Notes under the pieces: generated by a model
Seen by the model: the letters and a program-made list of their open reading frames with translations, nothing else
Databases searched by the model: none
Told to the model about the DNA's origin: nothing
Program-made: the position numbers and the translations under genes
NCBI GenBank assembly: GCA_017428385.1
Contig: JAFRQX010000019.1
Coordinates: 124,001 to 188,000, forward strand
DNA from: Clostridia bacterium
Lineage (GTDB): Bacteria; Bacillota; Clostridia; Christensenellales; Aristaeellaceae
DNA length: 64,000 nucleotides
Reading direction: 5' to 3'
Part shown: piece by piece, positions 42,942-52,014 of the stretch
Position numbering within the stretch: position 1 is the stretch's first letter
How the letters are laid out: the number at the start of each line of letters is the position of its first letter

Positions 42942-44825
42942 TTACCGATCGATTACAAAAGGCTCTTGGGGTTCATCATCCTGGTAAACCGTACAGGTAT
43001 ATGTCCTTTCGTCCGGCAGATTCAGCATAATCGTCTGCTGCCTTTCCAGATCAGCTGGATACAGGTGCTGGTATACTTCATATTCAACATCGGAGCCTTC
43101 TGCCCGCAGCATTACCCGGACGTTGATGTCCTTGTTCTCCTCTTTCAGCTGTACGGTAATTTCTTTGCTGGAGGAATCACTGAGGTACCGGAAAACGTTA
43201 ACTGAAACGATATCATCCAGCATAGCGTCGGTATTTTCCGCTGGGGATTGTGAAGATACCTTGCCATGCTCTTTGGCATTGCGTGTATCTACAATATTCA
43301 GCGTGGATCCCATCCGCAGTCCCGTCTGTTTCAGCAACTCTTCAGCATCCGCAAGAGTCGTGTAAGCCAGTTTGGGTACTGACACCTTGCCGCCGCTGAC
43401 AGTCAGGGTCACCGTTGTGTCTTTGCTGACTTTCTCATTGACAGCCGGTTCCTGGGAAATCACTGTGTTGACTTCATAATCACCGTTAATAATCTTCTGG
43501 ATCGTCAGAACCAGGCCCATGCTTTTAACCTTTGTCATCGCATCTTCCAGATTCATCCCCCTCAGATCAGGCATGTCTAACTGGGAAGGTCCGCTGGAGA
43601 CAGACAGGATGACATTATCGCCTTTTTGCTTTGTAGTGTTTTCTTCCGGATTCTGCATAAAGACAATATTTGCTTTATAGTCATTTCTGCTGAAATACAT
43701 CTCTGTATATGTCAGCCCTTCTCTTGTGAGGACTTCCTTCGCCTCATTCACATCCAGCCCGATTACGTAGGGTACGGTTGCGGTTGTCACAACCCTCTGG
43801 AATATCGCTGTTACCCCGAAATACAATCCCGTAACAAGCAGCAGTCCGAGAAGCACGGTTATCACTGCATTTCTTGTTTTCCGTCTTTTTTCGTTCCCGA
43901 TGCGGTTCCTGCCTGTGTCAGGATTTGCCTTGATGCTTTCTTCCTTGATCTGCGGTTTCGGCTGCTGAACCTCAAATTCCTTGACCGGGAACGCCTGCCT
44001 TTCAGGTCTGTTTTCAAGCGCCAGACGGATATCCGCAGCCATATCCCTTGCGGTCTGATACCGCAAGGCAGGATTCTTTTCCATGGCTTTCATGCAGACA
44101 CGCACCAGCGCCGGAGGTACGTCAGGCGCCAGGTTCTGTATCGGAACAGGTGTAGCATGCAGATGCTGCATGGCAACCGCCACCGGATTATCTCCGTCAT
44201 ATGGTACCCGTCCTGTCAGCATTTCATACAGAACAATTCCTGTTGAATATATATCACTCGTCGCATTGGCACCTTCTCCGCGTGCCTGTTCCGGTGAAAA
44301 ATAATGCACAGAACCCATGACGTTGTCGCCTTTGGTCAGTGTGGAACTGTTGGCTATACGTGCGATACCGAAGTCCGCTACTTTAATATGCCCGTCTGCG
44401 TGTACCAGAATGTTCTGCGGTTTAATATCACGGTGTACAATGCCGTTACGGTGGGCATGCTCCAGTGCGCTCAGGATACGGATCGCGATCTGGCCCGCAA
44501 GAGCAGGATTCAGTTTGCCGCGCTCCTGTATAACACTTTTCAGCGTTTTTCCCTGAACATACTCCATAACCAGATACCGGTTATCTCCGTCCATACCGAC
44601 ATCCAGCAGATTAACAATATTATGATGGGTCATCTTGCTGGCCGCTTCCGCCTCGCGCTGGAAACGTCCGATAAACTCACTGTCTTCGTTATACTCGGGG
44701 CGCAGAACTTTTACCGCTACATTGTGTCCGGTTCTCAGATCCACAGCGCGGTATACAATTGCCATGCCGCCCATGCCGATCTGTTCTGTGAGCCGGTATC
44801 TGTTCGCCAGTATCTTTTCTTTCAC
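42942..44825 (-). CDS. prkC: Serine/threonine protein kinase with three PASTA domains (GTG start)
   Basis: A 627-residue transmembrane kinase that senses cell-wall muropeptides in this family. Kinase domain residues about 11-275: the lysine is in VAVKVLR (K39), the catalytic HRDIKPQN at 131-138, and DFGIAR from 151. A basic juxtamembrane stretch precedes the membrane segment at 320-341. Three PASTA domains follow (about 350-415, 416-483, 484-550), and then an extra C-terminal beta-like tail of about 75 residues. Start GTG 44825 has AGGAGGTGA 7 bases upstream and overlaps the phosphatase stop (GTGA). Confidence 0.96.
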   Translation of the reverse strand: MKEKILANRYRLTEQIGMGGMAIVYRAVDLRTGHNVAVKVLRPEYNEDSEFIGRFQREAEAASKMTHHNIVNLLDVGMDGDNRYLVMEYVQGKTLKSVIQERGKLNPALAGQIAIRILSALEHAHRNGIVHRDIKPQNILVHADGHIKVADFGIARIANSSTLTKGDNVMGSVHYFSPEQARGEGANATSDIYSTGIVLYEMLTGRVPYDGDNPVAVAMQHLHATPVPIQNLAPDVPPALVRVCMKAMEKNPALRYQTARDMAADIRLALENRPERQAFPVKEFEVQQPKPQIKEESIKANPDTGRNRIGNEKRRKTRNAVITVLLGLLLVTGLYFGVTAIFQRVVTTATVPYVIGLDVNEAKEVLTREGLTYTEMYFSRNDYKANIVFMQNPEENTTKQKGDNVILSVSSGPSQLDMPDLRGMNLEDAMTKVKSMGLVLTIQKIINGDYEVNTVISQEPAVNEKVSKDTTVTLTVSGGKVSVPKLAYTTLADAEELLKQTGLRMGSTLNIVDTRNAKEHGKVSSQSPAENTDAMLDDIVSVNVFRYLSDSSSKEITVQLKEENKDINVRVMLRAEGSDVEYEVYQHLYPADLERQQTIMLNLPDERTYTCTVYQDDEPQEPFVIDR

Positions 44826-45763
44826 TGCGGAGTCACCTCCTCCGGGGTTTCTCCTTCAGCTGTTTTTTCCGTTTTTTCTTCGTCACTTGTTTCTTCCGGC
44901 TTTTCCTCACAGGAAACACTCTCTGTATCATCCTGTATGAGCACCAGTGAGATATTGTCCTTTCCGCCGCCCCTCAAAGCTGCCTGAAGCAGTTCTTCCG
45001 CCGCTTCTTCCAGGTTTTCTCCGGCCATCAGCGTGATCATTTCCTCCGTACTGATCATTCCATGAAGTCCGTCAGAGCATACAAGCCAGCGGTCTCCCTT
45101 CCTGCGGTCATGTGTATACATGTCTATTTCTATATTCGCTTCAGTACCCACTGCCCTTGTAATATAGTTACGCATAGGATGACAGGCTGCCTGTTCTTCA
45201 GTCAGCACGCCTTTACGAACCATATCAGCGACCATGGAATGATCATTGGTAATCTGTGACAGCACGCCGTCCCGGAGTAAATAAGCCCGGCTGTCCCCCA
45301 CCTGTCCGATCAGCATTTCTGTTTTTGTCGGCCACAGGACAGTCAGCGTTGTTCCCATTCCGGATAAAGAAGAATTACCTTCCTGCTGTTCCCACAGTTC
45401 CCGGTTCACTTTCTGTACAGCTTCTTCCAGCTTTTCCTTTCCCGGTTCGGTATCTTTCGTTTCGCGCAGCAAACCGTCCCGTAGGCCGGCGGAAGCGATT
45501 TCACCGCCTTTATGTCCGCCCATACCGTCAGCAACACCGGCCAGTCCGTTTCCAAGAATTACTGCGTCCTGATTGTTTTTGCGCAGCCGGCCGACGTCCG
45601 TACGCCATGCGCAGGAAAGCACACCCTGTTCCTCGGAGAAGTCAACGGACATCACCGGAGTTTCTTCAATCTGCGTTTTTTCTGCTTCAACAGCTTTGGG
45701 TTCTTCCCTTTCAATCCCCCGCATCCGCTGAATGACTGTTCCTTTCAGGTTGAACTTGCGCAT
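44822..45763 (-). CDS. prpC: PP2C-type protein phosphatase with long N- and C-terminal tails
   Basis: A 313-residue serine/threonine phosphatase that counters the neighbouring kinase. The PP2C core runs from about 50 to 270 with metal-binding aspartates in NNQDAVIL, GVADGMGGHKGGE and VCSDGLHG, and KDNISLVLI near the end. Typical bacterial family members are about 245 residues; here about 50 residues precede the core (basic start, then acidic EREEPKAVEAEKTQIEET) and about 40 Glu/Thr-rich residues follow. The start at 45763 is the best supported. Confidence 0.94.
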   Translation of the reverse strand: MRKFNLKGTVIQRMRGIEREEPKAVEAEKTQIEETPVMSVDFSEEQGVLSCAWRTDVGRLRKNNQDAVILGNGLAGVADGMGGHKGGEIASAGLRDGLLRETKDTEPGKEKLEEAVQKVNRELWEQQEGNSSLSGMGTTLTVLWPTKTEMLIGQVGDSRAYLLRDGVLSQITNDHSMVADMVRKGVLTEEQAACHPMRNYITRAVGTEANIEIDMYTHDRRKGDRWLVCSDGLHGMISTEEMITLMAGENLEEAAEELLQAALRGGGKDNISLVLIQDDTESVSCEEKPEETSDEEKTEKTAEGETPEEVTPQ

Positions 45764-45769
45764 CTGTCC

Positions 45770-46813
45770 TTACTCTCCCTTTGAGCTGTTTATTGTTTTT
45801 CTGCGCAGCTGACCGCATGCGCCTTCTATATCGTCGCCCATTTCCCGTCTCCGGGTTGCGGAAATATTGTTGTCCTGAAGGATTTTCAGGAATCTCCTGA
45901 CTTTATCCTCGGAAATGCCCTTCATATCCCTTTCTTCCACGGTGTTCAGCGGAATCAGGTTCACATGACACTGCATTCCCCGCAAAAGCGAGGCCAGTTC
46001 CTTTGCCTGTTCTTCACCCGCATTGACTCCATCAGACAGGGCGTATTCAAAAATCACCCGTCTTCCCGTTTTTCGGATATAATTCCTGCAGGCTTCCATG
46101 ATTTCCGGAATAGACCAGGTATAGGCTACCGGCATGGTCATTTTCCGGATCTCATCATTGGGTGCATGCAGGGATACGCAGAGCGTCACCGGAAGGTTTT
46201 CTTCAGCAAGCTGGTACATCTTCGGTACAATACCGCAGGTGGACAGTGATACATTCCGGATACTGAGCCGGATTCCTTCCTCTTCCCGCAGCAGCCGCAG
46301 AAACCTGATTACATTGTCATAGTTGTCCAGCGGCTCACCGCTTCCCATCAGCACAACATGGCTGACTCTGTTTCCTTCGGAAGACAGGTATCGGTTCGCG
46401 CACAGGATCTCTCCCAGCATTTCTCCTGCGGTGAGATCCCTGACCCTTCCTTCCAGTGTGGAAGCACAGAAACGGCATCCCATACGGCATCCGACCTGAG
46501 TGGATATACACAGACTTACACCGTATTTATACCGCATCAGCACGCCTTCCACGCAGTTTCCGTCCTTAAGCTCATAAAGAAACTTCACGGTGCCGTCCAG
46601 CGGACTGATTCTCTGCAGACGGATATGAACAGGCTGTGCAACGGCTTCCTGCTGCAGTCTCTCACGCATGGCAGCAGGCAGGTTGGTCATTTCCTCAAAA
46701 TCCGCCCCCTGATGGATCCATCGGAAAATCTGCTTTCCCCGGAATGCCGGATGTCCCTGGTCTTTGACCCATGCGGTTAATTCTTCACAGGTCATACCGG
46801 TCAGTTCAGTCAT
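45770..46813 (-). CDS. rlmN: Dual-specificity 23S rRNA/tRNA adenine-C2 methyltransferase RlmN
   Basis: A 347-residue radical-SAM enzyme methylating A2503 of 23S rRNA and A37 of some tRNAs. The cluster motif is CRMGCRFCAST. The family motifs MGSGEPLDNYDNV and LAVSLH-like LCVSLHAPND are present, as is the C-terminal RRREMGDDIEGACGQL containing the methyl-carrying cysteine. It lies between rsmB and prpC, overlapping rsmB by 8 bases. Confidence 0.97.
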   Translation of the reverse strand: MTELTGMTCEELTAWVKDQGHPAFRGKQIFRWIHQGADFEEMTNLPAAMRERLQQEAVAQPVHIRLQRISPLDGTVKFLYELKDGNCVEGVLMRYKYGVSLCISTQVGCRMGCRFCASTLEGRVRDLTAGEMLGEILCANRYLSSEGNRVSHVVLMGSGEPLDNYDNVIRFLRLLREEEGIRLSIRNVSLSTCGIVPKMYQLAEENLPVTLCVSLHAPNDEIRKMTMPVAYTWSIPEIMEACRNYIRKTGRRVIFEYALSDGVNAGEEQAKELASLLRGMQCHVNLIPLNTVEERDMKGISEDKVRRFLKILQDNNISATRRREMGDDIEGACGQLRRKTINSSKGE

Positions 46814-48161
46814 CTTTTCTCCTCATTCTGATCAGGTAAAAACCTTCCAGCCCGTCTCTGTGTTCCAGCAGCTGGAGTCCCATATCGTATCTGCTTCGGT
46901 ATTTTTCCGGTATACTCATGGGAAGTGCGGCCTTTTCAAACTCCGGATGTCTTTCCAGGAAACGTTCTGCCTGACGCTCGTTTTCATCCTTCAGGATGGA
47001 GCAGGTAGAGTATACCAGTGTCCCGCCGGGCTTCACATAAGCAGAAACCGTATCCAGCAGCCGTTCCTGCAGCTCCGTCAGTTCCTTCACGCTTTCTTCC
47101 GTTACCCGCAGTTTCAGATCCGGCTTCTGGGCCATGAATCCCAGTCCTGAACACGGTGCATCAAGCAGCACGGCATCCATTGTGCCTGTCAGGTCTTCCC
47201 GAAGCCGGCAGGCGTCGCGAACCATGGGACGGATATTCTCAAGTCCCAGTCTTCTGGACTGAGCTTCAATCAGCGCCACCCTGTGCTCATGGATGTCCCA
47301 GGCCTGTATCCGCCCGGTACCGCCCATCAGTTCAGCCAGATAGCATGTTTTTCCGCCCGGTGCGGCACAGCAGTCAAGGATCTGTTGACCTCTTTTCACG
47401 CCCATGGCCAGGCAGGCAAGCATGCTTCCTCCGCTCTGGATGGAATAATTGCCTGCCAGATAATCCGCGTCCCGCGATATATCCATCGCTCCGGTAATCT
47501 TCCACGCATGAGGCAGTTCTGTTTTTTCCTTTTTCCAGATCTTTTTGCCAAGCAGTTTTTCAAAGCCCTCATCATCCAGGCGTGTAAGATTCGGCCGAAG
47601 GGTCCATCCTTCTTCCGGTTTGCGGTATGAAAGGATTGTATCTGCTTCCTCTCCGTAATCCTCTTTCAGTTTTTTCCAGATCCACTCCGGAACACTGTAA
47701 CGGATCGAAGCAGCTTTATCCGGTTCCTTTCCGGCATCAGGCATCGCAAGTTCATCTTTCTTCCGGATCAGATTCCTCAGAATACCGTTGCAGACTCCTT
47801 TCAGTCCGGGCATTCCCAGTTCAGCGCACAGCTGTACACAGAGATTGGTTGCTGCGCTCTCCGGGATACGGTCCTCCAGCAGGATCTGACAGGCTCCAAG
47901 ACGCAGAATATTGATCAGCTTGATATCCGTATCCGGTTTCGCCATCACCTGAGAGAGCGCCCAGTCCAGATAGATCAGATGATCCAGGGTATCATAAGTC
48001 AGTCGGGACACAAGTCTGCGATCTGCGTTTCCGAGCCCGCACCCTTTCAGTTCCGCGTCAAGAGCCAGTGCAGCGTAAGCGCCGTCTTCCGTCACCTTGC
48101 GGATCACTTTCAGTGCGATCCTTCTGGCTGCCAGCCCTTCCATGGTCCTCTGTTCCTTCAT
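46806..48161 (-). CDS. rsmB: 16S rRNA (cytosine-C5)-methyltransferase RsmB
   Basis: A 451-residue methyltransferase that modifies C967 of 16S rRNA. An N-terminal NusB-like RNA-binding domain (RRIALKVIRKVTEDGAYA) is followed by the NOP2/Sun domain: CCAAPGGKTCYLAELM binds SAM, and the catalytic cysteines are in DAPCSGLG and YSTCSI. The ATG at 48161 overlaps the fmt stop (ATGA) with GAGG 7 bases upstream. Confidence 0.96.
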   Translation of the reverse strand: MKEQRTMEGLAARRIALKVIRKVTEDGAYAALALDAELKGCGLGNADRRLVSRLTYDTLDHLIYLDWALSQVMAKPDTDIKLINILRLGACQILLEDRIPESAATNLCVQLCAELGMPGLKGVCNGILRNLIRKKDELAMPDAGKEPDKAASIRYSVPEWIWKKLKEDYGEEADTILSYRKPEEGWTLRPNLTRLDDEGFEKLLGKKIWKKEKTELPHAWKITGAMDISRDADYLAGNYSIQSGGSMLACLAMGVKRGQQILDCCAAPGGKTCYLAELMGGTGRIQAWDIHEHRVALIEAQSRRLGLENIRPMVRDACRLREDLTGTMDAVLLDAPCSGLGFMAQKPDLKLRVTEESVKELTELQERLLDTVSAYVKPGGTLVYSTCSILKDENERQAERFLERHPEFEKAALPMSIPEKYRSRYDMGLQLLEHRDGLEGFYLIRMRRKDD

Positions 48162-49093
48162 TGCATATCCTCTTTCAGATTCGTTCCCTCCGGAATACCG
48201 TGACCCCGCAGGTAGTCTTCAGCTTTCATGCGTTTACCGCCGGGTGCCTGTATTTCCAGGATTTTTACAGCCCCTTGTCCACAGGCAATAACCAGACCGT
48301 TTTTCGGATCTGCTTTGATCACTGTACCGGCTTCACCGGACGCTTCGCATTTCACAGCCCGGAGCAGTTTCAGCCTTTCTCCCTGAACCGGAACACTGAC
48401 ACACGGCCAGGGATTCAGTCCGTTGATTCTTCCGCGGACCAGATCGCAATCCGCCGAAAAATCGGCGATCCCCATATTCTTTTCCAGCATGGGATCATAG
48501 GTCATCTCTTCGTGCTTCTGGGGATATCTTACCAGCGTTCCTGCCTCCAGCTGGCGGACTGTACGGATCAGAAGGTCCGCTCCGATCCGGCTCAGTCGTT
48601 CAGTCAGCTCCCCGCAGGTCTCACTTTCTCCGATCTCTGTATTTTCCTGAAGCAGCATGTCGCCTGTGTCGATCCCGGCATCCATGAACATGGTCGTCAC
48701 CCCGGCCAGCCGGTCACCGTTCATAATGGCATAGGCAATCGGTGCAGCTCCCCGGTGCTTCGGCAGCAGGGATGCATGTACGTTTATATTGCCCAGTGGC
48801 GGAATATCCAGAATCTCCTGGCTCAGAATCTGCCCGAATGCCGCTGTCACACAGAGATCCGGCTTCAGGTTCTTCAGATCTTCCACACCTGTTTTCCGGA
48901 TCCGTTCTGGCTGAAAAACAGGAATACCAGCTTCTTCAGCGGCAATCTTTACAGGTCCCGGAACAGTCTTTTTGCCGCGCCCCTTCGGGCGGTCAGGTTG
49001 TGTAAACACGCCGGCAATCTCATATCCTTCCCGGATCAAAGCCTTCAGCGGCTCTACAGCAAACTCCGGCGTCCCCATAAAAACAATTCTCAC
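48158..49093 (-). CDS. fmt: Methionyl-tRNA formyltransferase (GTG start)
   Basis: A 311-residue enzyme formylating initiator Met-tRNA. The start (MRIVFMGTPEFAVEPLKALI) and the 10-formyltetrahydrofolate motif NVHASLLPKHRGAAPI are diagnostic. The start codon is GTG 49093, overlapping the def stop as GTGA with GGAGG 10 bases before. Its product is later deformylated by Def, encoded just upstream. Confidence 0.97.
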   Translation of the reverse strand: MRIVFMGTPEFAVEPLKALIREGYEIAGVFTQPDRPKGRGKKTVPGPVKIAAEEAGIPVFQPERIRKTGVEDLKNLKPDLCVTAAFGQILSQEILDIPPLGNINVHASLLPKHRGAAPIAYAIMNGDRLAGVTTMFMDAGIDTGDMLLQENTEIGESETCGELTERLSRIGADLLIRTVRQLEAGTLVRYPQKHEEMTYDPMLEKNMGIADFSADCDLVRGRINGLNPWPCVSVPVQGERLKLLRAVKCEASGEAGTVIKADPKNGLVIACGQGAVKILEIQAPGGKRMKAEDYLRGHGIPEGTNLKEDMQ

Positions 49094-49590
49094 TGTTCGC
49101 CATCCTCCGGAATATGTCCATGGATCTCCTCTTCGGTCAGTTCCCGATCCATGACGTCAATATAGAGCGTTCCGTCCAGATGATCAAGTTCGTGGCAGAT
49201 TGCTCTTGCCTCAAACCCTTCTGTTTCCAGTTCATAATAGTCACCGTTTTTATCCTGGAATCTGGCTTTGACTTTCATCGGGCGGGTCACCACACCCTGT
49301 CTTCCGGGTACGCTCAGGCAGCCCTCACGGCCCGTTTGTTCACCTTCCCGCTCAATGATTTCAGGATTCACCATTTCCAGCAGCCCGCTGTGATCTTCTG
49401 TGACATCCACCACAGCAATCCTGCGCAGAATACCTACCTGTGGAGCGGCAAGACCGACTCCCTCGGCTTTGTACATGGTATCTGCCATATCCTTCAGGAG
49501 CGTCGCAAGCCGTTTGTCAAACTTTTCCTGCGGCTTGCAATGCTTTCTCAGTGCGTCATCTCCCAGGGTAACAATCTTCCGAATCGCCAT
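49090..49590 (-). CDS. def: Peptide deformylase
   Basis: A 166-residue iron/zinc peptidase removing the formyl group from new proteins. The three family motifs are GVGLAAPQVG, GREGCLSVPG and HELDHLDG, carrying the metal Cys and two His. Translationally coupled to fmt. It lies 70 bases after priA, the largest gap in the superoperon. Confidence 0.97.
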   Translation of the reverse strand: MAIRKIVTLGDDALRKHCKPQEKFDKRLATLLKDMADTMYKAEGVGLAAPQVGILRRIAVVDVTEDHSGLLEMVNPEIIEREGEQTGREGCLSVPGRQGVVTRPMKVKARFQDKNGDYYELETEGFEARAICHELDHLDGTLYIDVMDRELTEEEIHGHIPEDGEQ

Positions 49591-49660
49591 TTTCTCTCTG
49601 CCTTTCCATACGTGCTTTATTCTCTGTTAACTGAACGATTTTATGCCGGTTATTCTTTCC

Positions 49661-51898
49661 TCAAAGCATGGTTGTCGGATTCACCTCAAACCAGACTTCT
49701 GTATTTTCATATGCTTCCCTTGACAGTTCATTCATTGCCGCAATCATCTCATCTGCTTCCCGGCTCACCAGGAGCTTCATAAGTACATGCCTGCGGTTTT
49801 TTCCCCGCAGCACTTTAACGCTTGGTGCGTCGTTGGAGATGAGAAGCAGCTTCTTCTGCCATTCCGGATGCGCTTCCAGCAGTTTTCTCGTTTCCTGTTC
49901 AATCCTGTTTGCCGCAGCTGCAGCAGCATCCTCGGAATGGCTTTCAGTCAGGAACCTGACCAGCAGCGTAAACGGCGGATACAGACCGTGCCTGCGTCTG
50001 CGGAACTCGTCTTCAAAGAAGGACCGGTAATCCTGACCGGCTGCATATCCGATCACAGGATCTTCCGGCTTATAGGTCTGGATAATCACCTTTCCCGGTC
50101 TTTCACCGCGGCCTGCTCTTCCAGCCACCTGGGTCAGAAGCTGGAAAGTTCTTTCACGGCTCCTGTAGTCAGGAAGATTCAGTGTCATATCAGCAGCCAC
50201 CACACCGACAAGCGTTACCCGGGGAAAATCCAGTCCCTTGGCAATCATCTGCGTACCAATCAGTACGCGCGCCCTTCCGCTGCGGAATTCCTCCAGAATC
50301 CTGCCATGCCCGTCTTTGCCTCCCGTCGTGTCATAATCCATCCTGACGGTCGTCACTCCAGGCAGCAGCTTGTGAACCTCTTCTTCCACCTTCTGGGTGC
50401 CAGCCCCGAAATAACGGATATATTTTCCGCCGCATTCCGGACACACTGCCGGCGGTTTCATCACCTGGCCGCAGTAGTGGCACCGCAGCAGGCCGTCTGT
50501 ACTGCCCATATGATATGTCATGCTGATATCACAGTTCGGGCATTTTACCACATATCCGCATGTCCGGCAGCTGACAAACGAGTTATACCCCCGGCGGTTC
50601 ATCAGGAGCATGGCCTGTTCACCCCGCGCCGAACAATCTTTGAGCGCTTTTCTCAAGGCCCCGCTGAGCACTGTGCGGTTTCCGTTCTCAAGTTCTTCCC
50701 GCATATCAACGATCTCAACTTCCGGCAGCGGCCGGTCCATTACGCGCCGCGGCATTTCCAGCAGCATGTAATCTCCCCGTCTCGCCCTTGCGAAACTCAG
50801 GATGCTGGGAGTAGCACTGGCAAGAACAAGTGTCGCATTCTCCCTTTCGCACCGTTTTCGCGCGACTTCCCGGGCGTCATACTGCGGATGATGATCGTTC
50901 AGATAAGTGCTTTCGTGTTCCTCATCAACAACAATCAGCCCGAGATCCCTTGCCGGTGCAAACACAGCGCTTCTGGCGCCGATAACCACCCGTGCATCTC
51001 CCCGCCGGATCCGCCGCCATTCGTCAAAACGCTCTCCGGGACTGAGTCTGGAATGTATTACGGCTGCTACCGGACCAAAACGTCCTCTGAACCAGGAAAC
51101 CATCTGCGGTGTCAGCGCGATTTCCGGAACAAGAATAATCGCGCTTTTTCCATAATTCAGTGCGTTGCGCACTGCAGCCATGAACACTTCTGTTTTACCG
51201 CTTCCTGTCACTCCATGAAGCAGGAATCTGCCGCCTTTCCCGTTCAGACATGGCAGGATTTCTTCAAGCGCCTCCTCCTGTCCGGAAGTCAGTGTGAAGC
51301 CCGGATCGTCAGGTTGTTCATAAGCGTTTCCGGGGATGCGCAGCATTTCTTCGCTCTCCAGCCTGATCAGCCCGTCCGCGGCCAGCTTTCTCAGTGCTTC
51401 GTTCGGATCCTTTACAGCTGAGGCGATTTCCTTCACCGTATGAATACTTTCATCAGCAAGGAGTTTCAGCAGCGCCGCCCGTTTGGGACTGCGTTTTTCC
51501 TTTTCTGCCGCTGACAGAGCTTCTTCCTTCGTTACATTCAGGCAGGCTGTCCGTTCTGTTTTGACGTGCACCCTGCCGCCTCTCATCTGGGCAGGCAGCA
51601 TCAGCCGCAGGGTTTCTGCCAGCGGGCAGTGAGCTTCCTGCGCCATTTCCTCAGCAAGATTCATCAGTTCCGGCGGAATGGCTGCATACTCCTCCAGCGG
51701 AGTGATAACATCCCTGATTCGTTTGGCATCAAGCTCGCATTGATCAGTCAGGCTGAGTACGATTCCTTCTTTCTGAAGCCGGCCAAAAGGTACACTCACC
51801 CGCTGCCCCGGTTCCAGCTGCATTCCCTCAGGGATCCGGTAAGTAAAGGGGCTTGCCACGTTCTCGTGAACGATGTCGATGATCACCTGACAAAACAC
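49661..51898 (-). CDS. priA: Primosomal replication restart helicase PriA (GTG start)
   Basis: A 745-residue superfamily 2 helicase that reloads the replication machinery at stalled forks. The N-terminal DNA-binding domain is seen (VASPFTYRIPEGMQLEPGQR), Walker A is GVTGSGKTEVF, the DEAH-like box is VVDEEHES, and eight zinc cysteines lie in the CRTCGYVVKCPNC to CPECGGK region. The start GTG 51898 is preceded by AAAGGAGG 7 bases upstream; an in-frame ATG at 51931 lies in the promoter -10 region and is rejected. It is the first gene of the superoperon. Confidence 0.96.
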   Translation of the reverse strand: MFCQVIIDIVHENVASPFTYRIPEGMQLEPGQRVSVPFGRLQKEGIVLSLTDQCELDAKRIRDVITPLEEYAAIPPELMNLAEEMAQEAHCPLAETLRLMLPAQMRGGRVHVKTERTACLNVTKEEALSAAEKEKRSPKRAALLKLLADESIHTVKEIASAVKDPNEALRKLAADGLIRLESEEMLRIPGNAYEQPDDPGFTLTSGQEEALEEILPCLNGKGGRFLLHGVTGSGKTEVFMAAVRNALNYGKSAIILVPEIALTPQMVSWFRGRFGPVAAVIHSRLSPGERFDEWRRIRRGDARVVIGARSAVFAPARDLGLIVVDEEHESTYLNDHHPQYDAREVARKRCERENATLVLASATPSILSFARARRGDYMLLEMPRRVMDRPLPEVEIVDMREELENGNRTVLSGALRKALKDCSARGEQAMLLMNRRGYNSFVSCRTCGYVVKCPNCDISMTYHMGSTDGLLRCHYCGQVMKPPAVCPECGGKYIRYFGAGTQKVEEEVHKLLPGVTTVRMDYDTTGGKDGHGRILEEFRSGRARVLIGTQMIAKGLDFPRVTLVGVVAADMTLNLPDYRSRERTFQLLTQVAGRAGRGERPGKVIIQTYKPEDPVIGYAAGQDYRSFFEDEFRRRRHGLYPPFTLLVRFLTESHSEDAAAAAANRIEQETRKLLEAHPEWQKKLLLISNDAPSVKVLRGKNRRHVLMKLLVSREADEMIAAMNELSREAYENTEVWFEVNPTTML

Positions 51899-51936
51899 CC
51901 TTTTCCCTCCTTTTCGGGTAAAATATACCATCTTTT

Positions 51937-51965
51937 ATTATATCGTTTTTTGTCCCTCAAAACAA
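51937..51965 (-). promoter_or_regulatory. Promoter of the priA-def-fmt superoperon
   Basis: On the minus strand TTGTTT (51965-51960) and TATAAT (51942-51937) are 17 bases apart. It begins right after the terminator of the TRAP operon and about 35 bases before the priA start. Confidence 0.7.
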
Positions 51966-51993
51966 GTAAAAACCGCACGTTTCCGTGCGGTTT
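51958..51993 (-). terminator. Terminator of the TRAP transporter operon
   Basis: A perfect 10-bp stem (AAACCGCACG at 51970-51979 and CGTGCGGTTT at 51984-51993) with loop TTTC; on the minus strand it is followed by TTTTTACTTGTTTT. It sits 21 bases after the permease stop codon. Confidence 0.88.
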
Positions 51994-52014
51994 GAAGATT
52001 GCGGAATATAGGTT

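Noticed and set aside
49787..51421. Plus-strand open frame of about 544 codons
   Set aside because: Antisense to priA, which has all helicase and zinc motifs.
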